From: CALZFJ01 sp051878575 | GTDB lineage: Bacteria > Bacteroidota > Bacteroidia > Bacteroidales > Muribaculaceae | Length of the DNA stretch: 47,406 bases | Direction of reading: 5' to 3' | NCBI GenBank assembly: GCA_051878575.1 | Contig: JBJEKJ010000034.1 | Location: 1-47,406, forward strand | Shown: positions 1 through 7,860 of the stretch, piece by piece | Layout: each line of letters begins with the position of its first letter | How positions within the stretch are numbered: the stretch's first letter is position 1 | Translations under genes and position numbers: made by a program | The notes under the pieces: model-generated | What the model was told of the DNA's origin: nothing | Seen by the model: the letters and a program-made list of their open reading frames with translations, nothing else | Database searches by the model: none

Positions 1-45
1 CACTTCACCAGTCAGTACTGGTATGGATGCTATCGGTAGTGCCAT
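1..45 (-). CDS. Small protein, N-terminal fragment cut by window edge
   Basis: A minus-strand reading frame opens with ATG at 45-43 and reads MALPIASIPVLTGEV before leaving the window. A Bacteroidales -7 box lies about 40 bases upstream, which supports a real start. The opening residues resemble the start of small hypothetical proteins common in Bacteroidales that I suspect are antitoxin-like, but I cannot confirm that from 15 residues. Its function is unknown. Confidence 0.45.
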   Translation of the reverse strand, partial: MALPIASIPVLTGEV

Positions 46-84
46 ATCTTTTATTTCTTACTATTCAATACTATATATTACCTT

Positions 85-92
85 GCAAAGGT
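85..92 (-). promoter_or_regulatory. Bacteroidales -7 promoter element
   Basis: The minus strand reads TACCTTTG, matching TAnnTTTG. It lies about 40 bases upstream of the small gene that starts at 45. I see no clear TTTG at the -33 spacing, so the match rests on the -7 box and the position. Confidence 0.4.
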
Positions 93-225
93 ACGTAGAA
101 AAAATTAGAGTAAACAGCGTTTTTTGATTTTTCTTAGTCAAGCAAGGTGAAAAACCTACTTTTCTTCACTTTTCTTCACTTTTCGAGCTGATTTTGCAAA
201 AATCGACAAGCATTGACTGGCATTA

Positions 226-390
226 TCCGTTATTGGACTTCCATTTCTGTCCGTCGAGCCACGATTTCGCTATTGCTTCTTCTCTCTCAAGCGTCACCGC
301 TTGAAACTTACAAGTCGCTCCGGGGTTCGTCGGCAACTACGCCACTTGAGGACTCTCACCTCAGATGCATGACATGCCCGTCATAAAAAT
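226..390 (-). other. Structured or decayed intergenic stretch
   Basis: No gene of normal length fits here. On the minus strand the stretch has several possible stems: TGAGG/CCTCA around 336-352, CAAGT/ACTTG, and a 7-bp stem TCAAGCG/CGCTTGA at about 287-304 closed by a GTGA (GNRA-type) tetraloop. One minus frame also reads QAVTLEREEAIAKSWLDGQ and stops near 226, like the end of a decayed protein gene. It could be a structured RNA, a mobile-element remnant or a pseudogene tail. I do not recognise it. Confidence 0.25.
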
Positions 391-421
391 AAAAAGGGAC
401 TTTTCAACAAAGTCCCTTTTT
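391..421. terminator. Strong intrinsic terminator, both directions
   Basis: A near-perfect hairpin AAAAAGGGACTTT / AAAGTCCCTTTTT closes a short loop and has T-runs on both strands. On the minus strand it lies about 55-80 bases downstream of a promoter at 479-511, so the two would define a very short transcript. Confidence 0.7.
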
Positions 422-473
422 AGGTCTTCAATAGGTATAATTTTTTAAGGTAAAAAAGATTGTTTTAGGTTTA
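391..473 (-). ncRNA. Putative short RNA bounded by promoter and terminator
   Basis: The minus strand has TTTG at 511-508, a 21-base spacer and TATCTTTG at 486-479, a good Bacteroidales promoter. The intrinsic terminator at 421-391 follows, so the predicted product is about 80 nt with no credible ORF. It could be a free small RNA, or the attenuated leader of a transcript reading into 390-226. The call is inferred from signals only. Confidence 0.4.
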
Positions 474-478
474 TGGCG

Positions 479-511
479 CAAAGATAACGCCTTATTTTCA
501 TTCTTAACAAA
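479..511 (-). promoter_or_regulatory. Bacteroidales promoter (TTTG-N21-TATCTTTG)
   Basis: The minus strand has a -33 TTTG at 511-508 and a -7 TATCTTTG at 486-479. Only the short transcript ending at the 391-421 terminator lies downstream. Between here and 898 I see A/T-rich sequence and no supported gene. Confidence 0.5.
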
Positions 512-898
512 TAAAAAAACATGTTTTAGAATATGTTTTTTACTTTCGTTTTGATATTTGCCTCACCCATATCGGCCTAATGACTTATTCTCCAACGATT
601 TATTCTTAATTTGAGTAAAAATCCGCAAATTGTTAATATTTGCAAAAGGTTCAATTTTACTCTATCTGTCGCCATCCTTAGATTTGACCAAGCCTGCATA
701 AAACAAGAAATTTGACAACCCGAGAAATAGTATTTCTGCTCGTTTTGGACAAAATCGCACATTTTTTGGTCAAATAGCGCTTTTTCATCTTGCATTTTGA
801 TGTTAATTTTTTTTAGCAGAAATTTCAGCAACATTAATTTAACTCTGCTATGCCGGCATTATTCGTAACTATAAAACCGTTATTCAAAAATCATGCGC

Positions 899-1651
899 TT
901 ATGACTCGAAACTGCGAAGCACGAGCGAATCGCCATCAAACTCGGCGTAGGAGTTGAGCCCTATCCAGTCGCCAAGCACCACCATGTGCGCACCACCACG
1001 CAGTTTCCTATCCTCGAGTATATGCAGATGCCCGAAAATGAAATAGTCGATTTCGGGATGCTCCGCCGAATATTCCTCGGCAAACTCATGCAGGCAGCGA
1101 ACGGCCTTCTCGGGTGCCTTGCAGCACTCGGCGTGCGATTGGCGGCTTTGACGCGACCATCCGTGGGCAAAAGGGATGGTCCAACGCGGATGTATGGCGG
1201 CAAAAAGAAACTGGCAAAAGCGATTGCGGAACAAGCCGCGCATGGCCGTGAACACTAAGCCGTGACGCCCCACACCATCGCCGTGAGTCAGGAAAAAGCG
1301 TTTCCCAAGAATGTCGCGCTCCACACTACCATCGATAACCTCTATGCCGAGCTCCGAGGGAAGATAGTCGAAAATCCATATATCGTGATTGCCGATGAAC
1401 CAATGAATTCTCACACCGGCATCGCTTAGCTCGGCGAGCTTGCCGAGAAAGCGCACGTAGCCGCGCGGAACCACATAGCGGTATTCATACCAATAGTCGA
1501 GAATATCGCCAAGCAGGTAAATATCGGCTGCCGTGTGGCGCACGCTGTCGAGCCACCGCACCACGGCACGCTCCTTAGCCTTAGGATCGGCAAAATATTG
1601 CGCCCCAAGATGCAAATCCGATATAAAATACACTTTCTTGTCCTCTGCCAT
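899..1651 (-). CDS. lpxH: UDP-2,3-diacylglucosamine diphosphatase (LpxH family)
   Basis: This is a 250-residue calcineurin-like metallophosphatase. It would hydrolyse the pyrophosphate of UDP-2,3-diacylglucosamine to give lipid X and UMP, the fourth step of lipid A synthesis, at the inner face of the cytoplasmic membrane. The metal-binding motifs are in family order: DLHLG at 12-16, GDILD at 48-52, GNHD at 87-90, THGDG near 122 and FGHLH near 207. The length is normal for LpxH. It ends a short minus-strand pair with the SufT-like gene 45 bases upstream. Another metallophosphatase activity cannot be excluded, but LpxH is the best fit. Confidence 0.85.
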   Translation of the reverse strand: MAEDKKVYFISDLHLGAQYFADPKAKERAVVRWLDSVRHTAADIYLLGDILDYWYEYRYVVPRGYVRFLGKLAELSDAGVRIHWFIGNHDIWIFDYLPSELGIEVIDGSVERDILGKRFFLTHGDGVGRHGLVFTAMRGLFRNRFCQFLFAAIHPRWTIPFAHGWSRQSRQSHAECCKAPEKAVRCLHEFAEEYSAEHPEIDYFIFGHLHILEDRKLRGGAHMVVLGDWIGLNSYAEFDGDSLVLRSFES

Positions 1652-1696
1652 AATAGAGTAGTAGCATTAGTTATCACACACATTCGGCGAGGCGGC

Positions 1697-2017
1697 TCAC
1701 AAGAAGCCCAACTCGAGCTTTGCCTCCTCAGTCATCATATCCTGATTCCACTCCGGCTCGAAAACGAGCTGCACGTCGACGGCAGTCACACCGTCAACGC
1801 TCTCCACCTTCATCCTGATGTCCTCCATAAGAAAATCCGAAGCCGGACAATTTGGCGCTGTGAGCGTCATCTCAATTCTCACGGCACCATCGTCGGCCAC
1901 ATCGATGCCGTACACCAATCCGAGGCTGTAGATATCCACCGGAATTTCGGGGTCGAACACAGTTTTCAGCATTTTCACTATGTTGCCCTCTATCTCTAAT
2001 TTCTTTTCTGCATTCAT
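1697..2017 (-). CDS. SufT-like DUF59 (MIP18 family) Fe-S assembly protein
   Basis: A 106-residue protein of the MIP18/DUF59 family, whose bacterial members (SufT, PaaD-like) help mature or insert iron-sulfur clusters. Diagnostic parts are DPEIPVDIYSLGLVY near the N-terminus, TLTAPNCPASDFL in the middle with the family's single conserved Cys, and the C-terminal FEPEWNQDMM...LELGFL block typical of Bacteroidota members. The frame extends 10 codons further up to 2047, but a TAATTTTG -7 box at 2030-2023 lies inside that extension, so the ATG at 2017 (MNAEKKLEIEG) is the better start. That would make the mRNA nearly leaderless. Confidence 0.8.
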   Translation of the reverse strand: MNAEKKLEIEGNIVKMLKTVFDPEIPVDIYSLGLVYGIDVADDGAVRIEMTLTAPNCPASDFLMEDIRMKVESVDGVTAVDVQLVFEPEWNQDMMTEEAKLELGFL

Positions 2018-2022
2018 AAGTG

Positions 2023-2030
2023 CAAAATTA
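2023..2030 (-). promoter_or_regulatory. -7 element for the SufT-like gene
   Basis: The minus strand reads TAATTTTG six bases upstream of the ATG at 2017. This position decides the start and would give a transcript with almost no 5' leader. The -33 element is weak. Confidence 0.35.
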
Positions 2031-2157
2031 CACAAATTCCCCGACATTCACACTTTCAAACCGAAAATTAAGCAGCAGCTTATGGATATGGCGGCGATAT
2101 AGTGGTGAAAATTTGGTATTTTCGAACACACATTGGGCTTTTTTGGAATTTTTATGC

Positions 2158-2165
2158 TATATTTG
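2158..2165 (+). promoter_or_regulatory. Promoter for the outer-membrane protein at 2193
   Basis: TATATTTG matches TAnnTTTG, and a TTGG at 2133-2136 upstream is a plausible -33 element. The start codon follows 28 bases after the -7 box. Confidence 0.5.
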
Positions 2166-2192
2166 TGGCGCAAACATAAAAATAGGACTATT

Positions 2193-2816
2193 ATGAGAAA
2201 ATTTACACGCAGTATCGCATTGGCCGTTATGGCTATTGTTGCTCTCAGCGCATCGATGCCCGCAGCAGCACAATTCAAGTTTGGACTTAAAGCCGGTGTG
2301 GCCATCAACAGCCTTAAATTCACAAGCACTGAGGAGTTGATGACGAGTTTCGGCAAAGACAACCGCGCAGGATTCGTGGGTGGTGCCATGATTGAGTTCA
2401 CGGTGCCGGTGATAGGCGTAGGGCTCGACGCATCGCTGCTCTATGTGCACCGCGAGGCAAAAGGCGACAACACAACCGAGAACCTGAAGCGCGACTACAT
2501 CGACATTCCAATCAACTTGAAGTACAAGCTGAACATTCCGGTGATTAGCAGTGTGGTGCGCCCATTCGTTACCACCGGTCCGAGCTTCGCATTCCTCGCA
2601 AGCAAGAAAGAGATCAACCAGGCTTTTGAGAACAAGTCGACCGACATTGCATGGAACTTCGGTTTCGGACTGGAGCTGCTTAAGCATGTTCAGGTAGCGG
2701 CAAGCTACGGATTGGGTCTCACCAACACACTGAAAGCCGTAGGAGCCACATCAGCGTCCGAGAAAATCGAAGGCAAGAACAAGTATTGGACGGTAACAGC
2801 GGCCTATCTTTTCTAA
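2193..2816 (+). CDS. Outer-membrane beta-barrel protein (PorT-like)
   Basis: A 207-residue secreted protein. It opens with a classic signal peptide (MRKFTRSIALAVMAIVALSA, cleavage likely after SMPAAAQ), followed by alternating hydrophobic strands such as FKFGLKAGV, IGVGLDASLLYVHR, YIDIPINLKYKL and VRPFVTTGPSFAF. It ends in an aromatic residue (YWTVTAAYLF), as outer-membrane barrels do. This is the small 8-strand barrel family (OMP_b-brl) abundant in Bacteroidota; individual roles are mostly unknown. The frame is open from 2133, but ATG 2193 gives the signal peptide and sits correctly behind the promoter. A related gene follows at 2964, so the pair probably arose by duplication. Confidence 0.8.
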   Translation: MRKFTRSIALAVMAIVALSASMPAAAQFKFGLKAGVAINSLKFTSTEELMTSFGKDNRAGFVGGAMIEFTVPVIGVGLDASLLYVHREAKGDNTTENLKRDYIDIPINLKYKLNIPVISSVVRPFVTTGPSFAFLASKKEINQAFENKSTDIAWNFGFGLELLKHVQVAASYGLGLTNTLKAVGATSASEKIEGKNKYWTVTAAYLF

Positions 2817-2841
2817 AATAGTGTTTAATGCAACATCAAAT

Positions 2842-2896
2842 TCGGCATTTTCTGCAATTACTTGTAAAGTAGCGCACGGAAATGCCGATTTTTTTT
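2842..2896 (+). terminator. Intrinsic terminator after the first barrel gene
   Basis: The arms TCGGCATTTTC (2842-2852) and GGAAATGCCGA (2878-2888) form an 11-bp stem with one wobble, followed by eight T residues. It separates the two barrel genes into two transcription units. Confidence 0.75.
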
Positions 2897-2925
2897 GTGC
2901 ATAACGATAAAATGTGGTAGCTTTG
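2894..2925 (+). promoter_or_regulatory. Promoter for the second barrel gene
   Basis: TTTG at 2894-2897, a 20-base spacer and TAGCTTTG at 2918-2925 give an almost ideal Bacteroidales promoter. It overlaps the T-run of the preceding terminator. Confidence 0.65.
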
Positions 2926-2963
2926 CAGTCGCAAACTTGATTTATTGATATAGAAATAAGACG

Positions 2964-3584
2964 ATGAAAAAGATTTTTACGATATTATTTGCCCTCTGTG
3001 TGGCAATGCTTGTGACTGACAAGGCTTTTGCCGAGACGAGATGGGGAGTGACAGCTGCCGGCAACATCTCCACGATGAAGTTCAACCAAAGCCTCACTCA
3101 AGTCGACCAGGTTTGCAATTTCAGCATAGGAGTAACCGGCGAGCTCATGATTCCGGGCATAGGATTCGGTATCGACGGCTCGCTGCTCTACACGCAGCTC
3201 GGCGGGAAAATCCACTTAGGCGACTATCCGGTGTGGTCGACCGACGGGTTTGCCACTCCTCGCACCTATCAGCACTACCTTGAGATTCCGCTAAATCTCA
3301 AATTCAAATACTCCAACCTCAACGGAATCGAGAATATCATTGCCCCGATAGCTTTCGCAGGCCCTACGTTCACCATACTGATGGGACACAGCGACATCGA
3401 GGCCATAAAATATGCCGGCGGCGAATTTAGCGTCCACACCGGATTCGGATTTGAGATAATGCGCAAAATCCATGTCACGGCAAGCTACAACTGGGGCCTC
3501 ACCTACGCCCTTAAGACCGCCAAGCTCGACCAATACAGCGCCAAGAACCGCTTTTGGCGCGTGGCCGTAAGCTACATGTTCTAA
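2964..3584 (+). CDS. Outer-membrane beta-barrel protein (PorT-like)
   Basis: A 206-residue protein with a signal peptide (MKKIFTILFALCVAMLVTDKAFA) and barrel strands resembling the gene at 2193: both contain a GVGLDASLLY / GFGIDGSLLYTQ strand, an LEIPLNLKFKY-type strand, a FAGPTFTILM strand and a closing strand ending in Phe (WRVAVSYMF). It is a small outer-membrane barrel of unknown ligand. Its own promoter lies directly upstream. priA begins 18 bases after its stop with no terminator between, so the two may be co-transcribed. Confidence 0.78.
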   Translation: MKKIFTILFALCVAMLVTDKAFAETRWGVTAAGNISTMKFNQSLTQVDQVCNFSIGVTGELMIPGIGFGIDGSLLYTQLGGKIHLGDYPVWSTDGFATPRTYQHYLEIPLNLKFKYSNLNGIENIIAPIAFAGPTFTILMGHSDIEAIKYAGGEFSVHTGFGFEIMRKIHVTASYNWGLTYALKTAKLDQYSAKNRFWRVAVSYMF

Positions 3585-3602
3585 TATCACCCACACAGCA
3601 TC

Positions 3603-6062
3603 ATGGCTCTTTATGCCGAGGTAATATTGCCGTTGCCGCTCTACAGCACATTCACCTACAGCGTGCCCGAGAGCATGCCGCAATTGGGCATAGGCTGCCG
3701 TGTGCTCGTGCCTTTCGGCAGGAAGAAATATTACACCGCCATCGTCACCATGATTCACAACCGCAAGCCCGAGGGCTACGAGGTGAAGGAGATTCTATCG
3801 ATGCTCGACGATGGTCCTATCGTGCGGCATCCGCAGCTGAAGCTGTGGGAATGGATATCGAAATACTACCTATGCTCCGAGGGCGACGTCTACAAGGCAG
3901 CCGTGCCGTCGGGGCTGAAAGTGGAGAGCGAGACATTCGTGAGCGCCGACCCCGACTATGAGGAAGGAGCTGAGGGTGAGCTGTCGGAGCGCGAGCGCAT
4001 AATTCTCGACCTCGCTGCAAGCCGCGACCGTGTGCAGCTAAGCGAGCTTGCCAACGCCACCGGGTTCAAGAACACCGAGGCAATAGTGAGCCGAATGATT
4101 GAGAAAGGCGCAGTGTTCGTGGCTGAGCGCATGGTGAACAACTACCGCCCTCTCACCGAGACCTGCGTGGCTCTTACCCTCGACCACGGCGACAGCGACG
4201 GCCTACACCGCTATTTCGACCTCGTGGCCCGCAGCAAGAAGCAGGAGTCACTGCTGCTGGCTTTTCTCGACCTCTCTCACTGGCTACAAAAGAGTGAGCC
4301 TGTGGAAGTGACCAAAAAGTCGCTCCTCGACCGTGCACAAGTAAGCGCTGCCGTGCTGAGCGGAGTCATCGGCAAGGGCATCCTAAAAACCTACAAGAAG
4401 GAAATCAATCGTTTCGCCAACCTCAACAGCGCCAAGTCCGACCTCCCTGAACTATCGCACGAGCAGGAGAGGGCAAGGCGCGAGATTCTCGACTCGTTCA
4501 AGACACACGCCATAACGCTGCTACACGGCGTCACATCAAGCGGCAAGACGTCGATCTACATGCACCTTATCGACCATGCACTGCGCCTCAACAAGCAGGT
4601 GCTCTACTTGGTGCCCGAAATAGCACTGACCACACAGCTCACGCAGCGCCTTCACAGAGTGTTCGGCGAGCGAATGCTGATATACCACTCAAAATTCTCC
4701 GACAACGAGCGCGTCGACATCTGGAAGAAGCTGCTGCACGGCAACGAGCCCTGCGTGGTAATCGGCGTGCGCTCGTCGGTGTTCCTGCCATTCGCCAACC
4801 TCGGACTCGTGATTGTCGACGAGGAGCACGACACAAGCTACAAGCAGCAGGACCCGGCTCCAAGATACAACGGGCGCAACGTGGCTATGATTCTCGCACA
4901 AATGCACGGAGCTAAGACCCTGCTCGGCTCTGCCACGCCGGCAATAGAAAGCTACTACAACGCCACCAACGGGAAATACGGCCTCGTGACGCTAAGCACG
5001 CGCTACGACGACATCAAGTTGCCTGCCGTAGAAATTGTCGACACTAAGGACGCAAAGAGGCGCAAGGAGATGAACGGCACATTCTCGGGGAGGCTGATAG
5101 CTCTATGCCGAGAGTCGATAAAGGCAGGTGAACAGGCAATCCTTTTCCAAAACAGGCGGGGATATGCCCCGATGGTGTCGTGCCGGCAATGCGGATGGGT
5201 GCCCAAATGCGAGAATTGCGACGTCACGCTCACATATCACAAATATCAGCACACACTATCGTGCCATTACTGCGGATTCACTCTCACGCTACCCGACCTT
5301 TGTCCGGCATGCAAGCAGCCTGCTATTGAGGTAATAGGCTACGGCACCGAGCGAATCGAGGACGACATCGACAGCCTGTTCCCCGATGCGGGAATACTGC
5401 GCATGGATCTCGATACCACGCGCAACAAGAACAGCTACGAGAAAATTATCGACGACTTCTCATCGCGAAAAGCCGACATACTCGTGGGCACGCAGATGGT
5501 GACTAAGGGGCTCGACTTCGATGGCGTAAGCACAGTGGGAATACTGAACGCCGACTCCATGATCAACTTCCCCGACTTCCGCTCGCATGAGCGGGCATTC
5601 AACATGATGGAGCAAGTAGCCGGACGTGCCGGACGAAAGAGCAAGCAAGGGCGGGTGATAATACAGACGTCCGACCCCGAGAACCCGGTGATTCGCTTCG
5701 TGCGGACTCACGACTACGCCGGATTCTACGCCGAGGAGATTGCCGACCGCGAGCGATTCAAGTATCCCCCTTTCACAAAAATAATCAACATCTACATGAA
5801 GCACCGCGACGACGGAGTGCTCACAGAGATGTCGGTGAGATACAGCAATATGCTACGGCAGGTGTTCGCTCACCGCGTGCTCGGCCCCGAGGCTCCAATG
5901 GTGGCACGGGTGCAAAACCTGTTCATTCGCCAAATAGTGCTGAAAATGGAGCGTGAGGCTTCGATGCCAAAAGTGAAAAACATATTGCGCACAATCTACG
6001 AGAACATGCTGAAAGTTGACTCGCGGATGAAATCGGTGATACTATACTACGACGTCGACTGA
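3603..6062 (+). CDS. priA: Primosomal protein N', replication restart helicase PriA
   Basis: An 819-residue superfamily 2 DNA helicase that recognises stalled forks and reloads the replisome. Visible parts are an N-terminal 3'-DNA-binding domain (about 1-105), a winged-helix-like region, Walker A GVTSSGKT at 309-316, the DEEH Walker B box at 406-409, a zinc-binding segment of paired CxxC motifs (CRQCGWVPKCENC and CHYCG...CPAC, about 520-575), and helicase motifs V-VI with GTQMVTKGLDF and QVAGRAGR. The length is normal for the family. It ends 41 bases from the convergent VanX-like gene. Confidence 0.95.
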   Translation: MALYAEVILPLPLYSTFTYSVPESMPQLGIGCRVLVPFGRKKYYTAIVTMIHNRKPEGYEVKEILSMLDDGPIVRHPQLKLWEWISKYYLCSEGDVYKAAVPSGLKVESETFVSADPDYEEGAEGELSERERIILDLAASRDRVQLSELANATGFKNTEAIVSRMIEKGAVFVAERMVNNYRPLTETCVALTLDHGDSDGLHRYFDLVARSKKQESLLLAFLDLSHWLQKSEPVEVTKKSLLDRAQVSAAVLSGVIGKGILKTYKKEINRFANLNSAKSDLPELSHEQERARREILDSFKTHAITLLHGVTSSGKTSIYMHLIDHALRLNKQVLYLVPEIALTTQLTQRLHRVFGERMLIYHSKFSDNERVDIWKKLLHGNEPCVVIGVRSSVFLPFANLGLVIVDEEHDTSYKQQDPAPRYNGRNVAMILAQMHGAKTLLGSATPAIESYYNATNGKYGLVTLSTRYDDIKLPAVEIVDTKDAKRRKEMNGTFSGRLIALCRESIKAGEQAILFQNRRGYAPMVSCRQCGWVPKCENCDVTLTYHKYQHTLSCHYCGFTLTLPDLCPACKQPAIEVIGYGTERIEDDIDSLFPDAGILRMDLDTTRNKNSYEKIIDDFSSRKADILVGTQMVTKGLDFDGVSTVGILNADSMINFPDFRSHERAFNMMEQVAGRAGRKSKQGRVIIQTSDPENPVIRFVRTHDYAGFYAEEIADRERFKYPPFTKIINIYMKHRDDGVLTEMSVRYSNMLRQVFAHRVLGPEAPMVARVQNLFIRQIVLKMEREASMPKVKNILRTIYENMLKVDSRMKSVILYYDVD

Positions 6063-6103
6063 GCAGCCAATCAATACACATCCGGCAGCACATATCGCCA
6101 CGC

Positions 6104-6805
6104 TCAAAAATCCAGCAACTTGAAGCGCCGGCGAGCATATTTTATGTCATACTGCTGAAAATGCCACCACTCCCGGCGATAGGTCGTAAAGCCATGCGCA
6201 CGCATCAGTCGGCGCAACAAGCGGCGGTTGTTATATGCCTGCTTCGACAGCCTGCCTGCCTTGAGCAGCGCCGGCTCATCGTCGATGTGAGAGTGTGTGG
6301 AGAATGAGTCGAACTCACTGCCCATATCCACCGGCTTGCCATCGTAGAGAATCGACAAGTCGACGGCAATGCCGAAATTATGATGCCCGCCATGCTCAGG
6401 ACGCGCCACATAGCGGCGGTTGGGCGTATTCCTCACCACCTCATACATACGCCTCTGAACGCTCTGCGGCCGCGCCGCATCATATATCACGAGCGAATAG
6501 CGCTCGTCGATCTTCTTCAGCTCTCGCTGTACGGCGGCAATCGACTTTGCAATCTCAGGGCGAAAATATGCGCGGCGCAAATTGCCATACATGTTCTGTC
6601 CCACAAAATTATCGGTTGTGGCATATTTGAGCTCCACCACAATTGAGGCATCAATCGTAGCGATGTCCACGAGCCCATACTCTCGCATCACGGCATCAAT
6701 CGCATCCGCGCTACCCAATGTGGAAGCGGCACCCCCATCACGGGCAGCGACATAGCCTGCCACCATCGAAATTACTGCCGCAATAATCAAAGCTATCAGT
6801 CTCAT
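6104..6805 (-). CDS. D-alanyl-D-alanine dipeptidase (VanX/DdpX, M15D)
   Basis: A 233-residue exported zinc dipeptidase predicted to cleave D-Ala-D-Ala released from cell-wall turnover. The N-terminus is a single hydrophobic signal (LIALIIAAVISMVAGYVAA). The family zinc and catalytic residues are present: HxxGxAxD at 142-149 (HNFGIAVD), with H142 and D149 as ligands, and EWWH at 212-215 giving the catalytic Glu and third ligand. The substrate-facing YDAARP block is at 108-113. No vanHA-type genes are nearby, so this is a housekeeping paralogue rather than a resistance cassette. It is last in the minus-strand run behind menE, 15 bases away. Confidence 0.85.
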   Translation of the reverse strand: MRLIALIIAAVISMVAGYVAARDGGAASTLGSADAIDAVMREYGLVDIATIDASIVVELKYATTDNFVGQNMYGNLRRAYFRPEIAKSIAAVQRELKKIDERYSLVIYDAARPQSVQRRMYEVVRNTPNRRYVARPEHGGHHNFGIAVDLSILYDGKPVDMGSEFDSFSTHSHIDDEPALLKAGRLSKQAYNNRRLLRRLMRAHGFTTYRREWWHFQQYDIKYARRRFKLLDF

Positions 6806-6820
6806 ATCCTCGAGCGCCGG

Positions 6821-7858
6821 TCAGGTTAGTTGGCGGATAGGCTTACCCGTGGGCGTTAGCGGCAGGCTGCGGAGGGCTATGTAACGACGAGGAATGGCAT
6901 GTGGAGGAAGCACCCGGCGCAAAGCGTCGACGAGTGCGGGATGTATGTCGCCGGTCTTGCGCTCATTCTCTCCAAGACTGCCATATTCAAGCACGAGCAC
7001 AAGCTCATCGCCCCATTTTTCCGAAGGCTGCGATGCGACGAAGAAGCGCAATTTAGGCAACACTCGCGCTATTGCCTGCTCCACCTCCTCGGGAAACACC
7101 TTAAGGCCTCCTGTGTTGATTACGTTGTCGAAACGTCCGCGCCAGAAGAAATGACGCGCGTCCACAAGCTCCACCATGTCGTTTGTCACTATCTCACTTA
7201 CCGAGAATTGAGGGGCCCCGACGATAAGACACCCACGGGCGTCGGTTGAGAATGTGACGTCGCCTATCGCCTCAAAGGGCACTCGCCCGCGGCTGACCGG
7301 AGCAAGCGCCACATGGCTGCAAGTCTCGGTCATGCCGTAGGTCTTGTAGGCATTCACGCCCTTGTCGGCGAGCCAATGCTCCATACGCTCCGAGAGCGCT
7401 CCGCCGCCCACTATCAGGGCATCGACCATATCGAGATACTCAGGATGATTGACAAGATAGCCGAGCTGCGACGGAACGACGGCAAGCAGCGACACTCGGC
7501 GGTTGCTGTCGTAGCCTGCCATAGGCTCATTGCTCGGACTCTGCTCCACGATTTCGGCTCCGGCCTCGATAGCACGCACGATCATCATTTTTCCCGCTAT
7601 ATAGTCGGGCGAGAGACATAGATACAGCAGCGAGTCATCATTGATGCCGAAAAAGTCGTTGGTCAGCCGTGCCGAAGCCCTCATATCCGACTTCAGCAAG
7701 CGTATTTCTTTCGGAACTCCCGTTGAGCCCGAGGTGTGGGCCACCACATAATTCTCATCGGCAAGCAACTCGCCGATAAAGGCCGCCGTCTTCTCCGAGG
7801 CGCACGCCCGCACATCCTCAATTGAGCAACACGTGTTGCCATTTATACGAATTCTCAT
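6821..7858 (-). CDS. menE: o-Succinylbenzoate-CoA ligase (short MenE)
   Basis: A 345-residue AMP-dependent ligase that would activate o-succinylbenzoate with CoA in menaquinone synthesis. The P-loop-like AMP motif HTSGSTGVPKEI is at about 59-70, YKTYGMTETCSHVAL is the second core motif, and the C-terminal hinge and catalytic Lys region reads LPLTPTGKPIRQL. It is shorter than the roughly 450-490 residue enzymes of other phyla because most of the N-terminal subdomain is missing; this short form is usual in Bacteroidota. It follows menC with a 2-base gap, which supports the assignment over other acyl-CoA ligases. Confidence 0.85.
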   Translation of the reverse strand: MRIRINGNTCCSIEDVRACASEKTAAFIGELLADENYVVAHTSGSTGVPKEIRLLKSDMRASARLTNDFFGINDDSLLYLCLSPDYIAGKMMIVRAIEAGAEIVEQSPSNEPMAGYDSNRRVSLLAVVPSQLGYLVNHPEYLDMVDALIVGGGALSERMEHWLADKGVNAYKTYGMTETCSHVALAPVSRGRVPFEAIGDVTFSTDARGCLIVGAPQFSVSEIVTNDMVELVDARHFFWRGRFDNVINTGGLKVFPEEVEQAIARVLPKLRFFVASQPSEKWGDELVLVLEYGSLGENERKTGDIHPALVDALRRVLPPHAIPRRYIALRSLPLTPTGKPIRQLT

Positions 7859-7860
7859 AG

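Noticed and set aside
287..304. GTGA-capped hairpin considered as a group II intron domain V or CRISPR-type repeat
   Set aside because: No reverse transcriptase, no domain V consensus and no repeated spacing nearby; kept only as part of the structured stretch.
391..421. Hairpin considered as part of a riboswitch
   Set aside because: The leader before it is only about 55 bases and shows none of the riboswitch core motifs I know (TPP, cobalamin, SAM, FMN, c-di-GMP).
577..834. 85-codon minus-strand ORF in the left gap
   Set aside because: Composition is A/T-rich and Lys/Cys-heavy with no family resemblance, no promoter in position and codon use unlike the neighbouring genes.
6104..6805. VanX-like gene considered as a vancomycin resistance cassette member
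   Set aside because: No VanH, VanA-type ligase or VanRS genes adjoin; VanX-like dipeptidases are common housekeeping genes in Bacteroidota.
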